NCBI RefSeq assembly: GCF_026723865.1
Contig: NZ_CP113529.1
Span: forward strand, 5,270,001 to 5,334,000
From: Mycobacterium sp. Aquia_216
Lineage (GTDB): Bacteria; Actinomycetota; Actinomycetes; Mycobacteriales; Mycobacteriaceae
DNA length: 64,000 nt
Direction: 5' to 3'
The notes beneath the pieces were generated by a model. That model was not told the DNA's origin. It made no database searches and saw only the letters and a list, made by a program, of their open reading frames with translations. Of the stretch, positions 1 to 7,482 are shown in pieces. Positions within the stretch are counted from its first letter, which is position 1. Each line of letters begins with the position of its first letter. The position numbers were made by a program, and so were the translations under genes.

Positions 1-147
1 CGGCAAATCAGACATCGACGCAAAGCCCCAGTGAATTGGGTCAGCGTCACGATAGCGCGCATACGTCGGATAGGGATCGCCCAGCAGCACCGTGTCGACG
101 GGATCGAAGCGTGGCAGGTCGACCTTGTGCGGAGTCTCGACGGTCAT
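1..147 (-). CDS. Cytochrome P450, N-terminal fragment cut by window edge
   Basis: Reading the minus strand from the ATG at 147 gives 49 open codons that run off the left edge of the window. The stretch DPYPTYARYRDADPIHWG (residues 24-41) is typical of the N-terminal region of bacterial class I P450s. The ATG overlaps the stop of the upstream dehydrogenase by four bases (ATGA), so the two are translationally coupled. Heme-binding and I-helix motifs lie outside the window, so the P450 call rests on the N-terminal signature only. It would be the second P450 of this locus. Confidence 0.75.
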   Translation of the reverse strand, partial: MTVETPHKVDLPRFDPVDTVLLGDPYPTYARYRDADPIHWGFASMSDLP

Positions 148-1097
148 TCTTGGGCCCTTCCCCAACTGTGGTTGTCGGCAGCTGGGGCAGCCGACATCTC
201 CGAGACGCATCCCAAGTTTGGATCTGCGTACAAACCGTTCAATTCAGCTGCAGCACAGTATGGTTCAGCGATGAGCTGTGCCGCCAACGCCGCTCCCGGC
301 AATGCCAACCGGCTGTCGTGCGCGATCGAAAGCGCCAGCCAGAGATCCTTGTAAGTCAGGTCAGCGACTCCTTGGACACCGCCGGCCTGATAGTGCGCAG
401 CCGTGTGACCTATCGTGAGCCAGTTCTCGGCTACCCAGCTGCTTGCCGCCCCGTGGCCGAGCAGGCCAAGCATCTGATCGGCCGGGATTCCGTTTGCGCT
501 AGCGAAGGACAACGATTCGTGGACGGCCCGCATGGTCATCGCAATGCCGATGTTGTTCGCCAGCTTCGCCAGTTGACCGGCGCCGGACGCTCCCAGGTGG
601 GTGATCGTCGTCCCAATGGCGTCGAGAACCGGACGGCAGGTTTCAACGGCCGCCGCCGAACCTCCGACCATGACCGACAACGCACCCGAGGCTGCCGCGG
701 CAGGACCCCCGGTGACCGGTGCGTCAAGGACCTCGATTCGTTTGGTGGCAGCCACCGCCGACAGCCGGCGGCACGTGTCCGGGTGAATTGTGCTGTGCAC
801 CAAAATGATAGAGCCGGACGCGGCCCGTTCGATGATTCCTGGCGATTCCGCATCACCGATCAGCAAGTTGGTGACCTGTTGATCATTGACGACTGCGATC
901 TGAATGATGTCGCAACTTTGAGCCATCGACTCGACCGAAGCTACGCTGCGGGCACCGCACCGTTCGAGCCGTGTCATCGGCTCGTCGCGAAGGTCGAAGA
1001 CCACCAAGTCGAGTCCGGCCAGGGCGACCCTGGTAGCCATCGGCTCGCCGAAGTTACCCAGTCCGATGAATCCGACCCGCAGCCCCGCGCTGTCCAC
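144..1097 (-). CDS. NAD(P)-dependent 3-hydroxyisobutyrate dehydrogenase-like oxidoreductase
   Basis: A 317-residue member of the beta-hydroxyacid dehydrogenase family. The N-terminal Rossmann motif GFIGLGNFG, the substrate-loop motif DAPVTGG, and the catalytic lysine context KLANN are all present, and length fits the family (about 290-320). The start is GTG at 1097, with a purine-rich GGGAG about 10 bases upstream. Such enzymes oxidise small hydroxyacids or reduce aldehydes/imines with NAD(P). The substrate is not predictable. It is the first gene of a unit that continues into a P450, and a palindromic operator lies 60 bp upstream. A paralogue is next to it (1208-2062). Confidence 0.85.
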   Translation of the reverse strand: MDSAGLRVGFIGLGNFGEPMATRVALAGLDLVVFDLRDEPMTRLERCGARSVASVESMAQSCDIIQIAVVNDQQVTNLLIGDAESPGIIERAASGSIILVHSTIHPDTCRRLSAVAATKRIEVLDAPVTGGPAAAASGALSVMVGGSAAAVETCRPVLDAIGTTITHLGASGAGQLAKLANNIGIAMTMRAVHESLSFASANGIPADQMLGLLGHGAASSWVAENWLTIGHTAAHYQAGGVQGVADLTYKDLWLALSIAHDSRLALPGAALAAQLIAEPYCAAAELNGLYADPNLGCVSEMSAAPAADNHSWGRAQE

Positions 1098-1156
1098 GTG
1101 TCTTCACTCCCTCCCGATCGGGGGAATCGTCACGCGCAGGGCGAAATGACTCACTG

Positions 1157-1169
1157 CGATATGATATCG
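1157..1169. promoter_or_regulatory. Palindromic operator CGATA-N3-TATCG, copy 1
   Basis: CGATATGATATCG is a perfect inverted repeat (CGATA, spacer TGA, TATCG), 60 bp upstream of the GTG at 1097. The same half-sites with the same 3-bp spacer recur at 3584-3598, in front of the complete P450. Shared sequence, spacing and position suggest one regulator for both units. Its identity is not visible here. Confidence 0.6.
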
Positions 1170-1207
1170 TGTTGCCGCATGAGCGTCAATTGGCCGGTCC
1201 CCGATCG

Positions 1208-2062
1208 CTACTGGCCCAGATCGCGTTCCCGCTCACGGAAATACGCCTCCGACAGCTGCGTGCCCAGTGCCGTCAGCGGCATGCTCGTCATCGTCTCTCT
1301 ACTAATGCTCACCGAGTTCCACATCTCCTTGGACATCAACGGATAGATCGCATCCGAACTCGCCAGCGGGTGGTCCGAGAACATCGAATCGATCAGTCCC
1401 CAGGTTTCGGTCACCCACGACCGCCCGCTTGAGATATTCGCGGCCTGGATCAGTACCGATTCATCGAGCCCCTGACTCCGCGCGAAGCGAATTGCCTCCA
1501 GCACGATGAGGTGATTCATGTGAAGCATGACATTGTTGGCGATCTTGAGAGCCTGCCCGCTGCCGGTAAGTCCGGCTTGAATCACGTTGCCGGCGTAGGC
1601 GGCCAGCAGCGGTGCGACGGCATCGACGGTGGCCGGATCCCCGCCGACCATCACCGTCAAGGTCCCGGCATCGGCAGCGGGCCGCGACCCGCTGACCGGG
1701 GCATCGATCACGCCGACACCGACACCGGCAAGTTCGGCCTCGATCTCGCGAACGGTGGCCGGCGTGACGCTGCTATGGATTATCAGGGTGTCGCCGGGGC
1801 CCAGACCCTGGCGTGCCTCATGCACCACGGCGCGTAGCTGCTTGTCGTCGACCACGCAAATACACACGACATCGCTCGCGTCGGCCAGCCGACGAACATC
1901 GACAGCCACGAGTGCCCCTCGGTCAGCGAAGTCGCGACACGCGGTCTCTCGCTTGTCGTAAACCGTTAGGGCAAACCCGGCGTCGAGTATCCGATGAGCC
2001 ATGCGCCCACCCATATCGCCAAGGCCGACGAATCCGACGTTGACCGGATCGGTGGTCGTCAT
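1208..2062 (-). CDS. NAD(P)-dependent 3-hydroxyisobutyrate dehydrogenase-like oxidoreductase (paralogue)
   Basis: 284 residues from the ATG at 2062, which has GAAGGG seven bases upstream; a longer in-frame form from 2113 lacks a comparable site. It has the nucleotide-binding motif GFVGLGDMG, substrate motif DAPVSGS and catalytic lysine in KIANN. It belongs to the same beta-hydroxyacid dehydrogenase family as the gene at 144-1097, though clearly diverged. It follows the P450 at 2253-3530 after about 190 bp, so the pair probably oxidise a hydroxylated product successively. That pathway role is inference; the family assignment is firm. Confidence 0.85.
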   Translation of the reverse strand: MTTTDPVNVGFVGLGDMGGRMAHRILDAGFALTVYDKRETACRDFADRGALVAVDVRRLADASDVVCICVVDDKQLRAVVHEARQGLGPGDTLIIHSSVTPATVREIEAELAGVGVGVIDAPVSGSRPAADAGTLTVMVGGDPATVDAVAPLLAAYAGNVIQAGLTGSGQALKIANNVMLHMNHLIVLEAIRFARSQGLDESVLIQAANISSGRSWVTETWGLIDSMFSDHPLASSDAIYPLMSKEMWNSVSISRETMTSMPLTALGTQLSEAYFRERERDLGQ

Positions 2063-2252
2063 GCGTGTGCCCTTCAGCTGGCCGGCCCGGGTCCGGTACG
2101 CCCGCGGCCACACCGTTCCCGGTAGCTCGCTGCGCGACCATCACGTACTCGGTACCGGCGCCGACAACCGCAACCTTCGGCGGCTTCGTGATCGGTCGGC
2201 ACTTCACGATCATCGCCATATGGCGTCATGGCTATCTGGACCTCGCCCGACA

Positions 2253-3530
2253 CTAGCGACTGACCGTCATGGGCACAGACTCGTAGCCATGGATGAGCAG
2301 GCTGGGATGCCGCACAAGTTCGTCCGGGTCGAATCCGACACTTCCCAGCATCGGCAGCAGGGCATCGAGGGCGATCCGGGCTTCCAGCCGGGCCAGCGGT
2401 GCGCCCAGACAGAAGTGAATCCCCTTGCCAAACCCGAGATGCGGTGTCGCCCTGGTGATGTCGAAGCTATCCGGATTCTCGAACACCGCGGGATCGCGAT
2501 TGGCGGCACCCACCATGATGGCGATCATTGCGCCGGCGGGAATGGTCACGCCACCAATTTCGGTATCTTCGTAGGGTTCCCGAAACAGAAATTGAAACGG
2601 CGACTGGAGTCGGATGGACTCCTCGATGGCCGAGCCGATCAAGTCGGGATCCTCCCGCAGCATGGCCAGTTGTTCGGGGTGATCGAGCAGCTGAACCACG
2701 GTGTTGCTGATGACGTTGGTCGTCGTCTCGTTTCCGGCGGCCAACAGCACGAGGATGAACAGCACCAGCTCGGTCGCACTCATCAGATCGGCTCCGTCGG
2801 CCTGGATGAGATCGCTGAGCAGGTCGTCCCGAGGCTCGGCACGGCGGTTTTCGATCTTCGGTACAAAATACTGCGCGAATTCGCGAAGCATCCCAACGAG
2901 TTCGACGATCGTGTCTGCCGAGCCGCGGTCGGCGGTCATCGAGAGACTCGCCAGCTGATCCGACCAGCGTCGGATATCGCTGTAGCGTTCCACGTCGACG
3001 GAAAGCAGGTTGGCGATCACCTCGGTGGGGACCGGCGCAGCAAAGTCGCGGACTAGGTCGAACCGGGGCCGCCCCTCGATCGCCGCAATCTTGTCGGCGA
3101 CCGTCTTTTCGATCATCGGTCGTAACGAATTGATGCGGCGGGGGGTAAATCCGCGACTCACCAGCTTGCGCTGGCGCGTATGGACAGGAGGATCCGCGCC
3201 CACGATCACCCTCGCGGTGAACACCTCTTGGAAATCGAGCGGAATATCGGCAGCGGCCTGCAGGAGGCGGCCGATCAACTCCTCCGAACCCGCCGCCTCG
3301 GGATCGATCTTCGGCGGAAAGCCGATCGTTTCATCCTGATTCGGCCTGTTCGAGAAGCGCTCGGGGTGCGTCATGATGTACTCGACCGCTGCGTAACTCG
3401 AAACGACCCAGATACCGGACTGGGGCGCCTGATACACGGGCGCGTGCGCATGGAGCAGGGCGTAAGTCTCGAATCGGTTCCCCTGACACGCGGGGTCCCA
3501 CGGCTCGTAGTAGATCTTCGTCGCTTCCAT
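2253..3530 (-). CDS. Cytochrome P450 monooxygenase
   Basis: 425 residues from the ATG at 3530 (AGAGGG five bases upstream), preferred over an in-frame start at 3557. The soluble bacterial P450 hallmarks are complete: the I-helix AGNETT (265-270), ExxR as EESIR (303-307) and the heme-ligand loop HLGFGKGIHFCLG with Cys374. It would hydroxylate a hydrophobic small molecule using external ferredoxin and reductase; no ferredoxin gene lies next to it. The substrate is unknown. A perfect palindrome lies 52-70 bp upstream, and a dehydrogenase gene follows on the same strand. Confidence 0.95.
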   Translation of the reverse strand: MEATKIYYEPWDPACQGNRFETYALLHAHAPVYQAPQSGIWVVSSYAAVEYIMTHPERFSNRPNQDETIGFPPKIDPEAAGSEELIGRLLQAAADIPLDFQEVFTARVIVGADPPVHTRQRKLVSRGFTPRRINSLRPMIEKTVADKIAAIEGRPRFDLVRDFAAPVPTEVIANLLSVDVERYSDIRRWSDQLASLSMTADRGSADTIVELVGMLREFAQYFVPKIENRRAEPRDDLLSDLIQADGADLMSATELVLFILVLLAAGNETTTNVISNTVVQLLDHPEQLAMLREDPDLIGSAIEESIRLQSPFQFLFREPYEDTEIGGVTIPAGAMIAIMVGAANRDPAVFENPDSFDITRATPHLGFGKGIHFCLGAPLARLEARIALDALLPMLGSVGFDPDELVRHPSLLIHGYESVPMTVSR

Positions 3531-3581
3531 TGCAACCCTCTCAAACCCCAAACACATCCGGCTCGAGAGCCAGTGACCTAT

Positions 3582-3600
3582 CTACGATACAATATCGTAG
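3582..3600. promoter_or_regulatory. Palindromic operator CGATA-N3-TATCG, copy 2
   Basis: CTACGATACAATATCGTAG is a perfect inverted repeat with 8-bp arms and a 3-bp spacer, 52 bp upstream of the P450 start at 3530. The core CGATA-N3-TATCG matches the site at 1157-1169. The size fits a TetR- or GntR-type dimer site and would control the P450-dehydrogenase unit. Confidence 0.65.
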
Positions 3601-3720
3601 ACCGTATATCCGCTTGTCGAGCGGCGTCAAGGTCGACAAGCCGTGACGCGGATTGGGTTGCGGCCGCTGATGAAAGGTCAGATCTGGCCGAAACTTAGGG
3701 CCCTGAAGTGGGGCCATCTC

Positions 3721-3772
3721 GTGGAGCTAAGGGGGGTGAGTTCACGACATAGGTGATAGATGAGTCGACTCG
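3721..3772. mobile_element. Insertion-sequence end remnant
   Basis: About 52 bp starting GTGGAGCTAAGG and containing GAGTTCACGACATAGGTGA and ATGAGTCGACTC align, with roughly one indel and a few mismatches, to 20361-20413. That second copy sits just upstream of an IS481-type transposase remnant. It is therefore read as a solitary end of the same IS type, left between the P450 promoter and the LysR gene. No transposase is attached here. Confidence 0.5.
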
Positions 3773-3835
3773 TCACACCCTTGCTTGGCGCCACTATCCC
3801 GAACACGTTACGGCTTAGCTCGGCTCCGCGCGGGG

Positions 3836-4801
3836 CTAACTCCAGAGCGTGACGTGAATCTTCGGGCGAAACCTCGTCACACCGACCCCGCTGCCGCGGA
3901 TCATCGCCTGGATACACCTGGGAGTCGTGATGAACCTGACCAGTTCGGACACGGCAGGCTGGCGGGCTGACGGAGGCAGCGTCGCGATGCACCACTCCCC
4001 CGACTTGTCCAGCCCCGGCCCCGACACGTGCGTCAAGCGTCCCGCGGCAAGGTCTTTGGCGATCGCGAAACCGATGGTCAGGGTCACGCCCCCCACCCGC
4101 TGAACCTCCTCGAGGGCGGCGGCCTCACTTTGAAAGATTCGCTGCTGTGACTCCGGAATTGCCAAGCCACGCAGCATGGTTGCGATCTCGCCGCCCACGC
4201 TGCCGGCCGATGGCCCGAGCATCCACTGCTGCTGTCGCAGCACCCCGGGTGTCGGAACACCCACCGCCAGAGGGCTGTTCGGAGCGGCCACCGTGATCAC
4301 CTGATATTTCAGAAAGGGCCGCACGAAGATCGAACCGTCGGATACGAAGGAACTTTCACTTGCCGGGCCAATCGCGATGTCGACGGCGCGCGAACAAATC
4401 AGGTCGCGGAATTGGCTCGTCGGGTGCACGCTTAACTCCACCGACAGGTCGTCGGCCCGCGACGAGAAGAGCTCGATCAGGCCCGGCGCGGCGTGTTCGG
4501 CGAAGGCGCTGGATGCGGCGATCCGCAGCAGCCGGCGCCCATGGGCCGCCTCGGTAACCTCGATCGCCGTTTGCTGTTGCAGACCCAGGATCTCGACCGC
4601 GCGGCTGGCCAACCGAAGTCCGCCGGGCGTGAACGCCAGTCCGGCACCCGTCTTGGTGAACAGCGGATCGTCGAGCTCCTTGCGCAGCGCCGCCACATGC
4701 ATCGAGACTCCGGCATCGGATACGCCGAGTTCCGTGGCGGCGGCGCGAACCGAACCCAAACGGACCACCGCCGAATAGGCCCGAAGTTGAGCCGGAGTCA
4801 T
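3836..4801 (-). CDS. LysR-family regulator of the CO dehydrogenase operon
   Basis: 321 residues. The N-terminal helix-turn-helix (about residues 1-60, with RLGSVRAAATELGVSDAGVS) is followed by a LysR substrate-binding domain. It is transcribed divergently from the cox operon, with only 24 bp between start codons, the arrangement I recall for Rv0377 in M. tuberculosis and cutR in carboxydotrophic mycobacteria. A role in controlling the adjacent CO dehydrogenase genes is inferred from position. The effector is unknown. The ATG at 4801 fits the usual LysR start just ahead of the HTH. Confidence 0.9.
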   Translation of the reverse strand: MTPAQLRAYSAVVRLGSVRAAATELGVSDAGVSMHVAALRKELDDPLFTKTGAGLAFTPGGLRLASRAVEILGLQQQTAIEVTEAAHGRRLLRIAASSAFAEHAAPGLIELFSSRADDLSVELSVHPTSQFRDLICSRAVDIAIGPASESSFVSDGSIFVRPFLKYQVITVAAPNSPLAVGVPTPGVLRQQQWMLGPSAGSVGGEIATMLRGLAIPESQQRIFQSEAAALEEVQRVGGVTLTIGFAIAKDLAAGRLTHVSGPGLDKSGEWCIATLPPSARQPAVSELVRFITTPRCIQAMIRGSGVGVTRFRPKIHVTLWS

Positions 4802-4825
4802 AGATATGAGCCTACTTTGGGATAC
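4802..4825. promoter_or_regulatory. Very short divergent promoter region, LysR / cox operon
   Basis: Only 24 bp separate the ATG of the LysR gene (4801) from the likely GTG of the cox operon (4826). No Shine-Dalgarno sequence fits on either side. Leaderless transcripts, common in mycobacteria, would explain this; the promoters must then lie inside the opposite coding sequences. If the operon instead starts at ATG 4850 the gap is 48 bp. Confidence 0.4.
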
Positions 4826-5986
4826 GTGCGTGACGTGCTTGCCGAGCTGATGTCGATCTGGCGCGCCGGCGACACCGCCGGCCTAGGAACGGTGGTGCGG
4901 ACCTTCCACTCCGCCCCGCGGTCACCCGGAGCCTCGATGGTGGTAGCTCCTGACGGATCCGTGAGCGGGTCAGTTTCGGGTGGCTGTGTCGAAGGTGCCG
5001 TCTACGAAGCGGCTACCGAAGTGGCGCAAATCGGTGCACCACGACTGGAACGCTATGGGGTCAGCGACGGCGATGCCTTCGCGGTCGGGCTAACCTGCGG
5101 CGGCATCATCGACATCTTCGTCGAGTCGGTTTCTCGGGCAACCTTCCCCGACCTAGATGAAGTAGCCGAGGACGTCGGTGAGCACCGTGCCGTAGCAGTC
5201 GCGACCGTCATCGCCCACCCCGATACGCAGTGGGTTGGCCGCAGGCTGGTCATCCGGCCGGAGGCGGTGGCGGGATCGCTCGGTTCGGGCCGGGCCGACG
5301 CCGCGGTCACCGACGACGCGCGCGGATTGCTCGCGGTGGGGCGCAGCGACGTCCTGCACTACGGACCCGACGGCCAGCGCCTGGGCGACGGCATGGAGGT
5401 CTTCGTGTCCAGCTTTGCGCCGCGTCCGCGCATGCTGGTGTTCGGCGCCATCGACTTCGCGGCCGCCCTGGCACAGCAAGGATCGTTCCTCGGCTATCGC
5501 GTCACCGTCTGCGATGCCCGCCCGGTGTTCGCCACCCGAGCACGTTTCCCGACGGCCGACGAGGTGATCGTCGACTGGCCGCACCGGTATCTGGCCGCCC
5601 AGGCGGAATCGGGCACCGTCGACGAGAGCACGGTGATCTGTGTGCTCACCCACGATCCGAAATTCGACGTCCCGGTGCTCGAACTGGCGCTGCGCTTGCC
5701 GCATATCGGATATGTGGGGGCAATGGGGTCGCGCCGGACCCACGACGACCGGATGGGCCGACTGCGGGCGGCGGGATTGACCGAGGCCGAGCTGAGCAAA
5801 TTGTCCAGCCCGATCGGACTCGACCTCGGTGCCCGCACACCGGAGGAAACGGCGGTCTCGATCGCGGCGGACATCATCGCCCGCCGATGGGGCGGCGGAG
5901 GCCGCCCGCTGGCTGAAATCGTGGGGCGAATCCACCATGAGGCGCAGGTAGAGGGCGAGTTAAAGGATCACTTAACTCGACATTGA
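4826..5986 (+). CDS. XdhC/CoxF-family molybdoenzyme maturation protein
   Basis: 386 residues from GTG 4826 (alternatives GTG 4835 and ATG 4850). The N-terminal XdhC_CoxI domain has GSVSGGCVEGAVYE, and the C-terminal Rossmann-type XdhC domain has MLVFGAIDFAAAL and VGAMGSRRTHDDR. XdhC-family proteins bind and sulfurate or insert molybdenum cofactor into xanthine-dehydrogenase-type enzymes. As first gene of the operon it corresponds to Rv0376c as I recall it. It probably helps load the Mo-MCD cofactor into CoxL. The gap to coxM is 55 bp. Confidence 0.88.
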   Translation: MRDVLAELMSIWRAGDTAGLGTVVRTFHSAPRSPGASMVVAPDGSVSGSVSGGCVEGAVYEAATEVAQIGAPRLERYGVSDGDAFAVGLTCGGIIDIFVESVSRATFPDLDEVAEDVGEHRAVAVATVIAHPDTQWVGRRLVIRPEAVAGSLGSGRADAAVTDDARGLLAVGRSDVLHYGPDGQRLGDGMEVFVSSFAPRPRMLVFGAIDFAAALAQQGSFLGYRVTVCDARPVFATRARFPTADEVIVDWPHRYLAAQAESGTVDESTVICVLTHDPKFDVPVLELALRLPHIGYVGAMGSRRTHDDRMGRLRAAGLTEAELSKLSSPIGLDLGARTPEETAVSIAADIIARRWGGGGRPLAEIVGRIHHEAQVEGELKDHLTRH

Positions 5987-6041
5987 CGCGGGTCTTCCGA
6001 CGCCCCACACTGGGCTTCCCTTCCCTCGTGAGGTGCGTCAC

Positions 6042-6920
6042 ATGCAAGTGCCTGGGCCCTTTGAATACGAACGCGCGACCAGCGTCGACCATGCGATCGG
6101 ATTATTGGATCGGTTGGGGGACGACGCGCGGCTGGTCGCCGGTGGGCACAGCCTGCTGCCGATGATGAAGCTGCGGATCGCCAACCCCGAATACCTCGTC
6201 GATATCAACGACCTGGAGCTGGAGCTCGGCTACGTGATCACCGATCCGACCCTGGTTCGAATCGGCGCGATGACCCGCCACCGCGCGCTGCTGGAGTCGG
6301 ACACGCTGGCCGCGGTGTGCCCAATCTTCCCCGACGCCGAGCGGGTAATCGCCGACCCGGTCGTGCGCAATCGCGGCACCCTGGGCGGTTCACTCTGCCA
6401 GGCGGATCCGGCCGAGGATCTGACAACCGTGTGCCTCGTGCTGGACGCCGTCTGCCTGGCACGGGGGCCGTCGGGTGAGCGCGAGATCCCGATCGACGAC
6501 TTCCTCGCCGGGCCGTACGAGACCACTCTCGCCTACAACGAAATGCTCGTCGAAGTACGGATCCCGGTGCGGCACAACACATCCAGCGCCTACGCGAAAG
6601 TCGAACGGCGAGTTGGCGACTGGGCGGTCACGGCGGCAGGCGCATCGATCACCCTCGACGGTGACGCGATAGCGGCCGCCCGGGTGGGCCTGACGGCGGT
6701 CAATCCCGACCACGCGGCCCTGGCTGAGCTCGCTACCGTCCTGGTGGGACAGTCCGCCACCGAAGAGGTCTTCGCCGAGGCGGGCCGCCGGGCGGCCGAA
6801 GCCTGCGAACCCGTCACCGATGTCCGCGGCACCGCCGAGTACAAGCGGCATCTGGCCTGCGAGCTGACAATCCGCACGCTGCGCACCGCCGCCGACCGCG
6901 TCCGCGACCAAGGGAGTTAG
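6042..6920 (+). CDS. coxM: CO dehydrogenase medium subunit (FAD-binding)
   Basis: 292 residues from ATG 6042, with AGG eight bases upstream; GTG 6033 is an in-frame alternative. The FAD-binding motif AGGHSLLP is at 33-40 and the second flavin motif TLGGSL at 113-118, followed by the C-terminal CO-dehydrogenase flavoprotein domain. It carries electrons from the CoxS iron-sulfur clusters to FAD and the quinone pool. Gene order M-S-L is that of form I CO dehydrogenases. About 85 bp separate it from coxS. Confidence 0.93.
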   Translation: MQVPGPFEYERATSVDHAIGLLDRLGDDARLVAGGHSLLPMMKLRIANPEYLVDINDLELELGYVITDPTLVRIGAMTRHRALLESDTLAAVCPIFPDAERVIADPVVRNRGTLGGSLCQADPAEDLTTVCLVLDAVCLARGPSGEREIPIDDFLAGPYETTLAYNEMLVEVRIPVRHNTSSAYAKVERRVGDWAVTAAGASITLDGDAIAAARVGLTAVNPDHAALAELATVLVGQSATEEVFAEAGRRAAEACEPVTDVRGTAEYKRHLACELTIRTLRTAADRVRDQGS

Positions 6921-7005
6921 TGGTGATCGCATGCGCGGCGAAGCCGGGCGCATGGGGGTACCGCCCGCTTGCGGCGCAGGGTCACCATCAGACAGGAGAA
7001 GCGCT

Positions 7006-7482
7006 ATGCAAGTGAATATGACCGTCAACGGCGAGCAGGTGACCGCCGAAGTCGAACCACGGACGCTGCTGGTGCACTTTCTGCGAGATCAGCTGCGGCT
7101 GACCGGTACTCACTGGGGCTGTGACACCAGCAACTGCGGAACATGCGTGGTCGAGGTCGACGGCATGCCGGTCAAGTCCTGCACCATGCTCGCAGTGATG
7201 GCATCCGGGCACAGCGTGCGGACCGTAGAAGGGTTGGCGGTGAACGGACAGCTTGACCCCGTACAGGAAGGGTTCATGCAGTGTCACGGGTTGCAATGCG
7301 GGTTTTGCACACCGGGGATGCTGATCACCGCCCGCGCCCTGCTGGACCGCAACCCGGACCCCGACGAGGAGACGATCCGCGAGGCGATCTCCGGTCAGAT
7401 CTGTCGGTGCACCGGATACACCACGATCGTGCGCTCCATCCAGTGGGCTGCACGCAACGCGACACCGGCGGCGACATCATGA
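7006..7482 (+). CDS. coxS: CO dehydrogenase small subunit (two [2Fe-2S] clusters)
   Basis: 158 residues from ATG 7006, preceded by GGAG seven bases upstream. The plant-type ferredoxin cluster is bound by Cys39, Cys44, Cys47 and Cys59. The C-terminal helical domain supplies the second cluster through Cys98, Cys101, Cys133 and Cys135 (CGFC and CRC motifs). It relays electrons between the CoxL molybdenum site and CoxM FAD. Its stop overlaps the coxL start by four bases. Length matches the family. Confidence 0.95.
   Translation: MQVNMTVNGEQVTAEVEPRTLLVHFLRDQLRLTGTHWGCDTSNCGTCVVEVDGMPVKSCTMLAVMASGHSVRTVEGLAVNGQLDPVQEGFMQCHGLQCGFCTPGMLITARALLDRNPDPDEETIREAISGQICRCTGYTTIVRSIQWAARNATPAATS

Noticed and set aside
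1923..2219. 98-residue minus-strand frame overlapping the second dehydrogenase start
   Set aside because: Its second half is a shadow of the dehydrogenase in another frame, and the first 50 residues have no family match or ribosome-binding site. It is not the expected P450 ferredoxin: no cysteine cluster.
2214..2225. CGCCATATGGCG perfect 12-bp palindrome
   Set aside because: It lies between genes of one presumed operon and has no second copy; a chance occurrence is plausible.
3678..3995. 105-residue minus-strand frame
   Set aside because: It runs through the IS end remnant and into the LysR gene end; composition looks non-coding.
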